DNA of 64,000 nucleotides from Taklimakanibacter sp049323275 (GTDB taxonomy: Bacteria; Pseudomonadota; Alphaproteobacteria; Rhizobiales; Aestuariivirgaceae), in assembly GCA_049323275.1 (NCBI GenBank), contig JBMOOM010000062.1, positions 12,308-76,307 on the forward strand, written 5' to 3'. This document shows positions 32,803-41,496 of this stretch, piece after piece. The notes under the pieces were generated by a model. The model was not told where the DNA came from, did no database searches, and was given only the letters and a program-made list of their open reading frames with translations. Both the position numbers and the translations under genes were made by a program. Positions within the stretch are counted from its first letter, which is position 1, and every line of letters begins with the position of its first letter.

Positions 32803-33474
32803 ATGAACTACAATTTCCGTTTCGAGATCCTGCTGCGCTACCAGGCCGAGATCCTGCAGGGCGTTCTGCTGACGATCCAGCTGTCCGTGCTCACCATGGT
32901 CCTCGGCCTCGTCATCGGCCTCGCCGTGGCGATCGCCGCCGGCTCGCCTTCCAAGTGGCTGAGCGTTCCGGCCCGCCTTTATGTCGAGGCGATCCGCAAC
33001 ACGCCGCTTCTGGTCCAGCTCTTCATCGTCTTTTTCGGCCTGCCGTCGCTCGGCCTGCGCCTCACCGCCGACATCGCCGCGGTGATCGCGCTCTCCATCA
33101 ATATGGGCGCCTATGGCGCCGAGATCCTGCGCGCCGGTTTCGAATCGGTGCGCCGCAGCCAGATCGAGGCCGGCCGCTCCCTGGGGCTGACCGCGGCGCA
33201 GACTTTCCGTCACGTCGTTCTGTTCCAGGCGATGAAGGCGATCTATCCGGCGCTCGCCAGCCAGTTCGTGCTCATCATGCTCGCCACCTGCGTCGTCTCC
33301 TCGATCGGCGTCACCGAGCTCTTCCACCAGGCGGCCTTCATCGATTCGCGCACCTATCGCTCCTTCGAGGCCTATACGCTGATCACGCTGTCCTATCTCA
33401 TCCTCACTCTCGCCTTCCGCGCGCTGTTCTCCGCCATCTACTGGGCGGTCTTCGTCCGGAGGCCGGCCCGATGA
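32803..33474 (+). CDS. Polar amino-acid ABC transporter permease 1
   Basis: The 223-residue HisMQ/GltK-type permease has five hydrophobic helices and the coupling motif EAGRSLGLTAAQTFRHVVLFQAMK, the EAA loop that contacts the ATPase. YVEAIRNTPLLVQLFIVFFGLP is typical of polar amino-acid systems. The four-base ATGA overlap with the next permease indicates translational coupling. Confidence 0.92.
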   Translation: MNYNFRFEILLRYQAEILQGVLLTIQLSVLTMVLGLVIGLAVAIAAGSPSKWLSVPARLYVEAIRNTPLLVQLFIVFFGLPSLGLRLTADIAAVIALSINMGAYGAEILRAGFESVRRSQIEAGRSLGLTAAQTFRHVVLFQAMKAIYPALASQFVLIMLATCVVSSIGVTELFHQAAFIDSRTYRSFEAYTLITLSYLILTLAFRALFSAIYWAVFVRRPAR

Positions 33475-34121
33475 TCCGCGAATTCGCCGGCGCCGATGTC
33501 GTCTATCTGCTGCTCGCGGCGCGCTGGACCGTGGCGCTGGCGCTCGTCGCCATGCTGGGCGGCGGGCTTCTCGGCCTCGTCATCGCCGCCTTGCGCATCG
33601 TGCCTTTCAAGCCCGCCAACTGGCTCGCCATTCTCTACATCAACCTCATCCAGGGAACACCGCTGCTCGGCCAGCTCTTCGTCTTCTTCTTCGGGCTGCC
33701 GCTCATCGGCATAAGGGTCGATGCCTGGACGGCGGCGGCGCTGTCGCTGTCGATCTATGCCGCGGCCTTCTTCGGCGAGATCTGGCGCGGCGCGCTGCAA
33801 TCGGTGTCGGTCCGGCAATGGGAGGCGGGCGCCTCGCTCGGCCTTCGCTACGGCCAGCGCCTGTTCTACGTCGTCCTGCCGCAGGCCCTGCGCGTCGCCG
33901 TCGCGCCGACCGTCGGCTTCCTGGTGCAGCTCGTCAAGAACACCTCGCTCACCGCGCTCATCGGCTTCGTCGAACTGACACGCGCCGGCCAGATCATCTC
34001 GGGCGCCACTTTCGCGCCCTTGCGCGTCTATCTCGTCGTCGCCGTCGTCTATTTCGTCATCTGCTTCTCGCTGTCGCAAATGAGCCGTCGGCTCGAAAGG
34101 AAACTTCATGTCGCTCGTTGA
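33471..34121 (+). CDS. Polar amino-acid ABC transporter permease 2
   Basis: The 216-residue partner permease has the EAA loop WEAGASLGLRYGQRLFYVVLPQALR and the segment YINLIQGTPLLGQLFVFFFGLP. The start at 33471 is set by the ATGA overlap with permease 1. A longer reading beginning inside permease 1 is in a shadow frame. It overlaps the ATPase gene by 14 bases. Confidence 0.92.
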   Translation: MIREFAGADVVYLLLAARWTVALALVAMLGGGLLGLVIAALRIVPFKPANWLAILYINLIQGTPLLGQLFVFFFGLPLIGIRVDAWTAAALSLSIYAAAFFGEIWRGALQSVSVRQWEAGASLGLRYGQRLFYVVLPQALRVAVAPTVGFLVQLVKNTSLTALIGFVELTRAGQIISGATFAPLRVYLVVAVVYFVICFSLSQMSRRLERKLHVAR

Positions 34122-34839
34122 GCTCGCCGACATCCGCAAATCCTTCGGCCCGGTCGAGGTGCTGAAGGGCGTGTCGCTGAAAGTGGAGAAGGGCGAGATC
34201 GTCGCCATCATCGGCCGCTCCGGCTCCGGCAAGTCGACGCTGCTGCGCTGCATCAACGGGCTGGAGCAGGTCCAGGCCGGCCGGATCCTGGTGGCCGGCA
34301 TCGATGTCACCGCCAGGGATGCCGATCTCAACGTGCTGCGCGAGCGCGCCGGCATGGTCTTCCAGAGCTACAACCTGTTTCCCCATCTCGATGTCGAGCG
34401 CAACGTCACGCTCGCGCTGAAGCTCGTGAAGAAGCTCGACCGCGGCGCCGCGCGGGACATCGCGCGCGATGTGGTGACGAAGGTCGGCCTCGCCGAGAAG
34501 CTCCATGCCTATCCCGATGAATTGTCGGGCGGCCAGCAGCAGCGCGTCGCCATCGCCCGCTCGCTCGCCATGCAGCCGGCCCTGATGCTGTTCGACGAGA
34601 TCACGTCCGCGCTCGACCCGGAGCTCGTCGGCGAGGTGCTGCGCGTGCTCGAGGGCGTCGCCAGGGAGGGCATGACCATGATGCTCGTCACCCATGAGAT
34701 GAATTTTGCCAAGAACGTCGCCGACCGCGTGATCTTCATGCATGAGGGCCGCATCCACGAGGATGGGCCGTCGCGCGAGATCCTGCAGACGCCGCGTACG
34801 CCGGAGCTCAGGAGTTTCTTGAGCGCCGTGCTGCATTGA
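34108..34839 (+). CDS. Polar amino-acid ABC transporter ATPase
   Basis: The 243-residue ATPase has Walker A GRSGSGKST (about 35-43), the Q-loop in MVFQSYNLFPHL, signature LSGGQQQRVAIARSLA and Walker B MLFDEITSALDPE. The E in LFDEITSALD and the length are those of GlnQ/HisP-type importers. It lies in one operon with the two permeases and the binding protein. Confidence 0.95.
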   Translation: MSLVELADIRKSFGPVEVLKGVSLKVEKGEIVAIIGRSGSGKSTLLRCINGLEQVQAGRILVAGIDVTARDADLNVLRERAGMVFQSYNLFPHLDVERNVTLALKLVKKLDRGAARDIARDVVTKVGLAEKLHAYPDELSGGQQQRVAIARSLAMQPALMLFDEITSALDPELVGEVLRVLEGVAREGMTMMLVTHEMNFAKNVADRVIFMHEGRIHEDGPSREILQTPRTPELRSFLSAVLH

Positions 34840-34878
34840 TTTCGGACGGAGTGTTTAATCAAGCCTAGGGAGACTGAA

Positions 34879-35667
34879 ATGAAAAATCTGATCAGACTGG
34901 TCTTTGCTCTTCTATTGACGGGCCTCTTCGCCGCGCTGCCGGCCAGGGCCGCCGACCTCCAGCAGATCATCAAGAACGGCGTGGTGCGCATCGGCGTGCC
35001 GATCGACGTGCCGCCTTTCGGCTCCGTCGACAAGAACAACGAGGCGGTCGGCCTCGATGTCGACATGGCGAAGAAGATCGCCGAGGCGCTGGGCGTCAAG
35101 CTCGAGCTGCAGCAGATCACCGGCGCCAACCGCGTGCCCTATCTCGCCACCGACAAGCTCGACATCGTCATCGCCGCCATGGGCGCCACGCCCGAGCGCG
35201 CCTTGCAGATCGCCTTCACCTCGCCCTATGCGGCGCTCTCCATCGGCGTCTTCGGGCCGGACAGCATCAAGGTCGACAAGCCGTCGGATCTCACCGACCA
35301 GACCATCGCGGTCGCGCGCGGCACGACGCAGGATCTCGAGCTCACCAAGGCGGCCCCCAACGCCAAGATCATCCGCTTCGACGATGACGCGACCGCGGCG
35401 GCCGCCTTCACTTCCGGCCAGGCCCAGCTTCTCGCCACGGCGGATGTCGTCGCCAAGGACATGATGGACAAGGACTCCAAGATTCAGCTGAAGCCCAAAT
35501 TCATCCTGCAGTTCTCGCCCTGCTATATCGGCATCCAGCAGGCGAGCCCCGAATTGCTGCGCTGGCTCGACACCTATATCCATCTGGGCCTGCTCGACGG
35601 CTCGCTCTCGGCCTTGTCGGAGAAGTGGATCGGCACGCCGCTGCCGGCCAATTTCCCGAATATCTGA
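34879..35667 (+). CDS. Polar amino-acid ABC transporter substrate-binding protein
   Basis: A Sec signal peptide (KNLIRLVFALLLTGLFAALPARA) precedes a 240-residue bilobed SBP_bac_3 domain with VGLDVDMAKKIAEALGVKLELQQ and LDIVIAAMGATPERAL. This family binds amino acids or close derivatives. The exact ligand is not predictable, although the RidA and M24 genes in the operon hint at a modified amino acid. A terminator-like hairpin follows at 35688. Confidence 0.92.
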   Translation: MKNLIRLVFALLLTGLFAALPARAADLQQIIKNGVVRIGVPIDVPPFGSVDKNNEAVGLDVDMAKKIAEALGVKLELQQITGANRVPYLATDKLDIVIAAMGATPERALQIAFTSPYAALSIGVFGPDSIKVDKPSDLTDQTIAVARGTTQDLELTKAAPNAKIIRFDDDATAAAAFTSGQAQLLATADVVAKDMMDKDSKIQLKPKFILQFSPCYIGIQQASPELLRWLDTYIHLGLLDGSLSALSEKWIGTPLPANFPNI

Positions 35668-35687
35668 GATCGGTTCTTCCGATGACG

Positions 35688-35727
35688 TCCCCTCTTCCGT
35701 CCGCCGGATGGAAGAGGGGAGTTTAAA
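35688..35727 (+). terminator. Terminator of the RidA-ABC operon
   Basis: TCCCCTCTTCC (35688-35698) pairs with GGAAGAGGGGA (35710-35720), an 11-bp perfect stem, followed by GTTTAAA. It lies 21 bases after the binding-protein stop. Confidence 0.65.
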
Positions 35728-35756
35728 GGCGCCATCCTCACCTGTATGCTCGTCCC

Positions 35757-36683
35757 ATGATGAACGAGCGGGGCATCCTGCGCCTATCCATCGCCGTGAC
35801 TTTTCTGGTCGCGGGTTTCGGCATCCTCTTCGGTCTTCTGTCCGGGTCCTTCGCCATCGTCTTCGACGGCGTCTATTCCCTGGCCGATGCCGGCATGACC
35901 GTCGTGGCGCTGCTCGTCGCCAATCTCATCGCATCGTCGGCCGCTTCCGGCCGGGCGCGCTCGCATCTCGTTGACCGCTTCACCATGGGCTTCTGGCATC
36001 TCGAGCCCATCGTGCTCCTGCTCAATGGCACGCTGCTGATCGGCGCCGCCGTCTATGCGCTGATCAACGCCGTCGGCAGCCTGATGACCGGCGGCCGGCC
36101 GCTCGATTTCGACCTCGCCATCCTCTATGCGGTGGTGACGCTCGCCGCCTGCTTCGCCATGGCGGTGTTCGGGCGTTATGCCAATCAACGTATTGGCTCC
36201 GACTTCCTGGCGCTCGACGCCAAGGGCTGGCTGATGTCGGGCGCCATCACGGCGGCGCTCCTCATCGCTTTCGTCATCGGCTACCTCATCCAGGGTACTC
36301 CCTATGAACATCTCTCGCCCTATATCGATCCGCTGGTGCTGGCGCTGGTCTGCCTCGTCATCATCCCGATCCCCATCGGCACGGTCAGGCGGGCGCTCGC
36401 CGATGTGCTTCTGGTGACGCCCGCCGATCTCAAGCAGGAGGTCGACCGCGTGGCGCAGGCGACCGTCGCGCGTTACGGCTTCCTGGCGCACCGCGCCTAT
36501 GTCGCGCGCGTCGGCCGCGGCCGCCAGATCGAGCTCTATTTCATCGCGCCCAAAGGCTGGCCGCCGAAGCGGCTCGAGGACTGGGACCGCATCCGCGACG
36601 AGATCGGCCTCGCCATCGGCGGCGAGGGCCCCGACCGCTGGCTCACCATCGCTTTCACCACCGACCACGAATGGGCGGACTGA
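35757..36683 (+). CDS. Cation diffusion facilitator family transporter
   Basis: The 308-residue protein has six hydrophobic helices. Helix II (FDGVYSLADAGMTVVAL) carries the DxxxSxxD pattern and helix V region (FLALDAKGWLMSGAI) the xxxxD-type pattern of CDF metal exporters. The C-terminal cytoplasmic domain is short. The family exports Zn, Fe, Co or Mn by proton antiport. The helix V metal site looks altered (A-K where D-H-x-x-D is usual), so metal specificity is uncertain. An ATG three bases downstream is an equal start. Confidence 0.8.
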   Translation: MMNERGILRLSIAVTFLVAGFGILFGLLSGSFAIVFDGVYSLADAGMTVVALLVANLIASSAASGRARSHLVDRFTMGFWHLEPIVLLLNGTLLIGAAVYALINAVGSLMTGGRPLDFDLAILYAVVTLAACFAMAVFGRYANQRIGSDFLALDAKGWLMSGAITAALLIAFVIGYLIQGTPYEHLSPYIDPLVLALVCLVIIPIPIGTVRRALADVLLVTPADLKQEVDRVAQATVARYGFLAHRAYVARVGRGRQIELYFIAPKGWPPKRLEDWDRIRDEIGLAIGGEGPDRWLTIAFTTDHEWAD

Positions 36684-36695
36684 GTTCCTTCCGAT

Positions 36696-36810
36696 ACCCT
36701 CATGCTGAGGTGGCCGCGAAGCGGCCCTCGAAGCATCCCTCAGGATAAGGCGAGCTTGTTGAAGCAGACCCTTCGAGGCCCGGCTTCGCCGGGCGCCTCA
36801 GGGTGAGGGT
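36696..36810. repeat. Long intergenic repeat with nested inverted arms
   Basis: ACCCTCATGCTGAGG begins and CCTCAGGGTGAGGGT ends the element. Inner hairpins are GGCCGCGAAGCGGCC and GCCCGGCTTCGCCGGGC, with TCGAAG and CTTCGA in mirrored places. It fills the gap between the convergent CDF and TetR genes. Its structure matches repeats common in alphaproteobacterial genomes. Confidence 0.75.
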
Positions 36811-36820
36811 TGAAGCAAGA

Positions 36821-37390
36821 TCACACCCTTGCCAGCGTGATGGCCGCCTGGCGCGCCGCCGCCAGCGGGTCGTCGACGCCCTTGATATAGGCCTCGGTCA
36901 CCGCGCCATCGAGCAGGATGGTGATCTGGTCGGCGAGCAGCCCGCGGTTGCGCCGTTTCGCGTCGAGCATGGCGAAGATGCGCTGGCGCAGCGCTTTCTT
37001 ATAGGCGGTGACGATCGCCTGCAGCTTGCCGGCGGGGTCGGCCTCCTGCAGGCTCGCATGGATGAAGGTGCAGCCGCGATAATCGGGATGTCCGGCATTG
37101 CGGCCGAAATGGCCGAACAGGCTTGAGATGCGTTTCTCCTCCGTTTTTTCCGCCGCGATCACCTCATCGAGCCGCGCGAGCGCCTTTTCCGCCATCTCGC
37201 GATAGACCGCCTCGGTGAGCGCCTCCTTGGACGGGAAGTTGTTGTAGAGCGTCATCCGCGCCACGCCCGCTTCTTCGGTCACTTCATTGATGCCGACATG
37301 GGCGACGCCGCGCGCCGTGAACAGCCGGCGCGCCGTGTCGATGAGCTTGCGCCGTCCTTCGCCCACGATTTTCGCCTTGCCTTGCGCCAT
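36821..37390 (-). CDS. TetR-family regulator divergent from a glutathione S-transferase
   Basis: The 189-residue protein has the TetR helix-turn-helix in RLFTARGVAHVGINEVTEEAGVARMTLYNNFPSKEAL (about 17-53) and a TetR_C-type helical domain containing GCTFIHASLQEADP with one cysteine. It is divergent from a glutathione S-transferase with a 20-bp palindrome between them. An electrophile-sensing role is plausible from this pairing. Confidence 0.88.
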   Translation of the reverse strand: MAQGKAKIVGEGRRKLIDTARRLFTARGVAHVGINEVTEEAGVARMTLYNNFPSKEALTEAVYREMAEKALARLDEVIAAEKTEEKRISSLFGHFGRNAGHPDYRGCTFIHASLQEADPAGKLQAIVTAYKKALRQRIFAMLDAKRRNRGLLADQITILLDGAVTEAYIKGVDDPLAAARQAAITLARV

Positions 37391-37400
37391 GGCCGAATCA

Positions 37401-37420
37401 TAGGTAGACTGGTCTACCTA
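37401..37420. promoter_or_regulatory. TetR operator palindrome
   Basis: TAGGTAGACTGGTCTACCTA is palindromic at 18 of 20 positions, failing only at the two central bases. It lies 10 bases upstream of the TetR start and 28 upstream of the glutathione S-transferase start, well placed to control both. Confidence 0.75.
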
Positions 37421-37448
37421 GTCAAATTGCCCGATGAGGATGTCCACA

Positions 37449-38090
37449 ATGCCCAGCGTAAGACTTTGGTATTCGCCGGGCGCCTGCTCGCTGGCGCCTC
37501 ATATCCTGCTGAACGAGATCGGCCGGGATTTCGAGCCGATCCGGGTGCCGATCCGCGAAGGCGCCCATCTGACCGGGGACTTCATCCGCCTCAACCCGAA
37601 GAAGCGCCTGCCGGTCCTGGCGCTCGACGACGAGGTGATCACCGAGCTGCCCGCCATCGCGCTGGCGATTTCGCATCTGGCGCCGGAGCATCATCTGATG
37701 GGCGGGACGCCGCTGGCTGAGGCGCGCGTGCTCGAATGGCTGAACTGGCTGTCGGGCACCGTGCATGGCCAGGCTTATGGCGGCCTGTGGCGGCCGCAGC
37801 GTTTCGCCGATGACGAGGCGCTGCACCCGGCGATCTCCGCCAGGGGCCGCAAAACGGTGGCCGAAAGCTATGCGGTGATCGACGACAAGCTCACCGGTCC
37901 CCATGCGGTGGGCGGCGGGCTGACCGCGGCCGATGCCTATCTCTACGTGCTCTATCGCTGGGGCGTCGGCATCGGTCTCGACATGCGCAATACCTATGCG
38001 CGTTACACGAGATTTGCCGAAACTCTGACGGAGCGCCCGTCGGTGAAGGCGGCGCTCGCCACGGAGGGGCTGCCGCCGCTCGCGACATAG
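37449..38090 (+). CDS. Glutathione S-transferase family protein
   Basis: The 213-residue protein has a thioredoxin-like N-terminal domain (RLWYSPGACSLAPHILLNEIG) with the Ser/Cys of the beta-class active site, the cis-proline region (RLPVLALDDEVITE), and an all-helical C-terminal domain. Such enzymes conjugate glutathione to electrophiles or act as thiol reductases. GAGG nine bases before the ATG at 37449 supports this start. It is probably repressed by the divergent TetR protein. Confidence 0.88.
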   Translation: MPSVRLWYSPGACSLAPHILLNEIGRDFEPIRVPIREGAHLTGDFIRLNPKKRLPVLALDDEVITELPAIALAISHLAPEHHLMGGTPLAEARVLEWLNWLSGTVHGQAYGGLWRPQRFADDEALHPAISARGRKTVAESYAVIDDKLTGPHAVGGGLTAADAYLYVLYRWGVGIGLDMRNTYARYTRFAETLTERPSVKAALATEGLPPLAT

Positions 38091-38096
38091 CGCGGG

Positions 38097-38125
38097 ATGC
38101 GAAAAAGTGGACACCGGTTTTTCGC
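38097..38125. repeat. GCGAAAAAGTGG palindromic repeat
   Basis: TGCGAAAAAGTGG and CCGGTTTTTCGCA form an imperfect palindrome related to the core of the 3788-3832 element. It lies seven bases after the glutathione S-transferase stop. Confidence 0.6.
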
Positions 38126-38152
38126 AAGAATCCCGCGCTGAATATTGAAATA

Positions 38153-38197
38153 GATCACGATGAGTTTGGATCGTGACGATCCAAATTCATCGTGATC
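38153..38197. repeat. 21-bp inverted repeat upstream of a GNAT gene
   Basis: The left arm 38153-38173 (GATCACGATGAGTTTGGATC plus G) and right arm 38177-38197 are complementary except for one G:T-compatible position, with a TGA loop. It ends 16 bases before the GNAT start codon, so in RNA the stem would sit against the ribosome-binding region. Confidence 0.8.
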
Positions 38198-38213
38198 TGG
38201 TCTATGAAGCGGC

Positions 38214-38936
38214 ATGACCGATCTCGATCTGCTGCATCTCGAAGCCCGCACCCTTTACGTCCTGACGCCGGACGGCCGCATCGCGCGCGAAAATGATCCC
38301 GACCGGTCGGCGGGCCCGCGCTTCTGGCTCGCCGGCTGCGGCGGCGGCAATGTCGCGCGGCTGCACCGGAGCGTGGCGTCCGACATCGCCGCCGAGATCG
38401 AAGCGCTCGTCCGGCGGGAGCCGCCCTTTGCGGAGCCGGACGCGCTGCCCCGCTTCATCGCGGACTATCGGAGGCTGCTCCCCGGCGCGGAGCTCAGCCG
38501 CGACGTCGTCCATGCGCTGCCGCACGGCCTCGCGGTGGAGACAGGCGCCGAGCTCATCGCCTCGGACAGTACGGCCGGCGCCCGCTTCGTGAAGACCGTC
38601 GCGACGGACGGCATGCCGCACAATCTCGTCGATCTGCGCATGCGCAAGGTGGAGGACCTCTGGGCGCCCTGGGTGATCCTGATGGCGGAAGGCGAGGTGG
38701 CGTCCATGGCTTTCGCCGCGCGCCTCGGCCGCGACGGCGCCGAGCTCGGCCTCGTCACCGCGCCGAAATTCCGCGGCCGCGGCTTCGCCCGCCTTGTCAC
38801 CGCCGCCTGGAGCGGCCTGCCCGAGCTCCGGTCGCGCCGGCTCTTCTATGGCGCCGATCAGGATAATCTCGCTTCGCAGCGGGTCATCGCGCAGCTGGGC
38901 CTGAGACGGATCGGCGTCAGCCTCAGGCTGACGTGA
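38214..38936 (+). CDS. GNAT-family N-acetyltransferase
   Basis: The 240-residue protein has the acetyl-CoA-binding motif FRGRGFARLVTAAW in its C-terminal half, preceded by a strand GAELGLVTAPK. The N-terminal half is a second, diverged domain. The substrate is unknown. The start codon is the first after a large inverted repeat and no strong ribosome-binding site is visible. The start is therefore less certain than the family. Confidence 0.75.
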   Translation: MTDLDLLHLEARTLYVLTPDGRIARENDPDRSAGPRFWLAGCGGGNVARLHRSVASDIAAEIEALVRREPPFAEPDALPRFIADYRRLLPGAELSRDVVHALPHGLAVETGAELIASDSTAGARFVKTVATDGMPHNLVDLRMRKVEDLWAPWVILMAEGEVASMAFAARLGRDGAELGLVTAPKFRGRGFARLVTAAWSGLPELRSRRLFYGADQDNLASQRVIAQLGLRRIGVSLRLT

Positions 38937-39050
38937 GCCGCCGGCCCATACCGGGGCGGTCGTGACCGGTCGCCCCTTGTGGCCGGCGGACATCCTGCAT
39001 TATCGTGCCGTCATGGACTGACGGGTCCTCGGGGGCGACGGGGTTCCTTC

Positions 39051-40346
39051 ATGACGAATGCAGCCGCGGCTTCGGCCGGTGAGGCTGGCCATGCCGACCG
39101 CAGGCGCGTGGTCTGGGCCGGCATCGTCGGCAATGTGATGGAATGGTACGACTTCGCCATTTACGGCTTTTTCGCCCGCACCATCGGCAGCCTCTATTTC
39201 CCAGCCGAGGACGCGCGCACCTCGCTCCTCGCCGCCTATGCGGTCTTCGCCGTCGGCTTCTTCATGCGGCCCTTGGGCGCCATTCTCTTCGGCCATATCG
39301 GCGACCGGGTCGGCCGCGGCCCGGCTTTGCTGTGGTCGGTGGTGGCGATGGCGGTGCCCACTCTGTTCATGGGCCTGCTGCCGACCTATGCCGATATCGG
39401 CATCTGGGCGTCGATCCTGATGCTCGCCTGCCGCATGATGCAGGGCCTGGCGGTGGGCGGCGAGTTCACCAGCTCCGCCGTGTTCCTGGCTGAAACCGCG
39501 CAACCCGGACGGCGCGGCGCGGCGGCGGCCTGGGCGGCCTTCGGCGCCACCGGCGGCATTCTGCTCGGTTCCGCCGTCGGCGCGCTCGTTCTCAACATCC
39601 TGCCACTCGAGGACGTGGTGGCCTGGGGCTGGCGCGTGCCGTTCCTGTTCGGCGTGCTGGTCGGCGTCGCCGGATTCCTGCTGCGCCGGCGCATGGAATT
39701 CGACAAGCCGGCGGCCCGCGAAGGCTCGCCGCTGCTGCAGGCGCTGCGCGAGCATCCGGTGGCGATGCTGCAGGCGGTGTGCATCAGCCTCGTCAACGCC
39801 GTCGCGTTTTATCTGATCTTCGTTTATCTCGTCACCTGGCTGAAGCTCGCCGCCGATATGGGGGCGCGCACCGCGCTGCAGATCAACTCGCTCAATATGG
39901 TGATCCTGCTCGGCGTGGTGCTGTCCGCGGCGCGCCTGTCGGACCGCATCGGCCGCAAGCCGATCCTCGCCGGCGCCTCGATCGGCCTTCTCATCTTCGC
40001 CTGGCCGCTGTTCGCGCTGATGCAGACCGGGCAGGTTCTCTATGTCTTCCTCGGCCAGATGGGCTTCACCTTGCTCATCGGCGCCTACGGCGCGGTCAAC
40101 GCCATCGCGCTCTGCGAAGTGTTTCCGCGTCCTGTGCGCTGCTCGGCGGTGTCGGCGGCCTATAATCTCGCTTTCGGCCTCGCCGGCGGCACCGCGCCCG
40201 CGGTCGCCACCTGGCTCATCGACACGACCGGCGATTTCACCATGCCGGCCTTCTACATCATGGCCTGCGCCGCCATCTCCGCCGCCGCCGCTCTCTCGCT
40301 GCGCGAGACGCGCACCGGAATGCTGAAGGACGAGGCGATCGCGTAA
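39051..40346 (+). CDS. MFS transporter, metabolite:H+ symporter (MHS/ProP-like) family
   Basis: The 431-residue protein has twelve predicted helices with MHS hallmarks: GNVMEWYDFAIYGFFA in helix 1, MRPLGAILFGHIGDRVGRGPAL between helices 2 and 3, and MMQGLAVGGEFTSSAVFLAE in helix 4-5. Family members import dicarboxylates, betaines, proline or shikimate with protons. The substrate is not predictable here. The ATG at 39051 begins the family N-terminus. Confidence 0.9.
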   Translation: MTNAAAASAGEAGHADRRRVVWAGIVGNVMEWYDFAIYGFFARTIGSLYFPAEDARTSLLAAYAVFAVGFFMRPLGAILFGHIGDRVGRGPALLWSVVAMAVPTLFMGLLPTYADIGIWASILMLACRMMQGLAVGGEFTSSAVFLAETAQPGRRGAAAAWAAFGATGGILLGSAVGALVLNILPLEDVVAWGWRVPFLFGVLVGVAGFLLRRRMEFDKPAAREGSPLLQALREHPVAMLQAVCISLVNAVAFYLIFVYLVTWLKLAADMGARTALQINSLNMVILLGVVLSAARLSDRIGRKPILAGASIGLLIFAWPLFALMQTGQVLYVFLGQMGFTLLIGAYGAVNAIALCEVFPRPVRCSAVSAAYNLAFGLAGGTAPAVATWLIDTTGDFTMPAFYIMACAAISAAAALSLRETRTGMLKDEAIA

Positions 40347-40357
40347 AACTCTCTCCA

Positions 40358-40461
40358 CCGTCATCCCGGCGAAAGCCGGGATCCATTGAATTCCTGCGAA
40401 GCGGGCAGCGCTGCCCGCGTTTCACGAATTTAATAGGCCCCGACTTTCGTCGGGGTGACGG
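40358..40461. repeat. Complete CGTCATCCC/GGGTGACGG repeat element
   Basis: A left unit CCGTCATCCCGGCGAAAGCC and right unit CCCCGACTTTCGTCGGGGTG, with GCGGGCAGCGCTGCCCGC in the middle, form a 104-base element with three hairpins. It matches 62289-62390 in layout, and its left unit alone occurs at 4766 and 63767. It fills the gap between convergent genes. Confidence 0.85.
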
Positions 40462-40473
40462 GAGATAAAATCA

Positions 40474-41496
40474 CTACCGCCACCCGAGCTCCGGCGCCAC
40501 ATGCTTCAAGATCGACTCGATGACATGCGCATTGTAGTCGACGCCGAGCTGGTTCGGCACCGTGAGCAGCAGCGTGTCGGCCTCGGCGATGGCCTCGTCC
40601 CGGACCAGCTCCTTCACCAGCACATCGGGCTCGGCGGCGTAATTGCGCCCGAAGATGGCGCGCGTATCGGCCTCGATGAAGCCGATCTGGTCGCTCGACT
40701 GGTTGCCCTGGCCGAAATAGGCGCGGTCGCGGTCGTCCATCAGCGCGAAGATGCTGCGGCTGACCGACACGCGGGGCTCGCGGGTGTGGCCGGCGGCTTT
40801 CCAGGCCGCCCGATAGGCGCGAATCTGCTCGGCCTGCTGGATATGGAAGGGCTTGCCGCCCTCGTCGAACTTGAGGGTCGAGCTCTGCAGATTCATGCCG
40901 AGCTTCGCCGCCCATTCGGCGGTGGCGTTGGTGGCCGCGCCCCACCAGATGCGCGGTAAGAGGCCGTCCGAATGCGGCTCGAGGCGCAACAGCCCCGGCG
41001 GGTTGGGGAACATCGGCCGCGGATTGGGCTGAGCGAAGCCTTTGCCCTGCAGGAGCTCGAGGAACACTTGCGCGTGCTGGCGCGCCATGTCGGCGTCGCT
41101 TTTGCCGTCCGGCGGCGCGAAGCCGAAATAGCGCCAGCCGTCGATGACCTGCTCGGGCGACCCGCGGCTCAGGCCCAGCTGCAGCCGGCCGCCGGCGATG
41201 AGGTCGGCCGAACCCGCATCCTCGGCCATGTAGAACGGGTTCTCGTAGCGCATGTCGATGACCGCGGTGCCGATCTCGATGCGCTTCGTCCGGGCGCCCA
41301 CGGCGGCGAGCAGCGGAAAGGGCGAGGCGAGCTGGCGGGCGAAATGATGGACGCGGAAATAAGCGCCGTCGGCGCCGAGCTCTTCCGCCGCCACCGCGAG
41401 GTCGATCGACTGCAGCAGCGCGTCCTGAGCCGAGCGGGTCTGCGAATGGGGCGAGGGCGTCCAATGCCCGAAGGAGAGGAATCCGATTTTCTTCAT
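40474..41496 (-). CDS. LLM-class flavin-dependent oxidoreductase
   Basis: The 340-residue protein is a TIM-barrel luciferase-like monooxygenase with AAEELGADGAYFRVHHFARQLASPFPLLAAVGARTKRIEIGTAV-type order and LGLSRGSPEQVIDGW. The family oxidises diverse substrates using FMNH2 and oxygen. The substrate is not known, and no flavin reductase gene is adjacent. The ATG at 41496 begins MKKIGFLSFG, the normal family start. Confidence 0.87.
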   Translation of the reverse strand: MKKIGFLSFGHWTPSPHSQTRSAQDALLQSIDLAVAAEELGADGAYFRVHHFARQLASPFPLLAAVGARTKRIEIGTAVIDMRYENPFYMAEDAGSADLIAGGRLQLGLSRGSPEQVIDGWRYFGFAPPDGKSDADMARQHAQVFLELLQGKGFAQPNPRPMFPNPPGLLRLEPHSDGLLPRIWWGAATNATAEWAAKLGMNLQSSTLKFDEGGKPFHIQQAEQIRAYRAAWKAAGHTREPRVSVSRSIFALMDDRDRAYFGQGNQSSDQIGFIEADTRAIFGRNYAAEPDVLVKELVRDEAIAEADTLLLTVPNQLGVDYNAHVIESILKHVAPELGWR

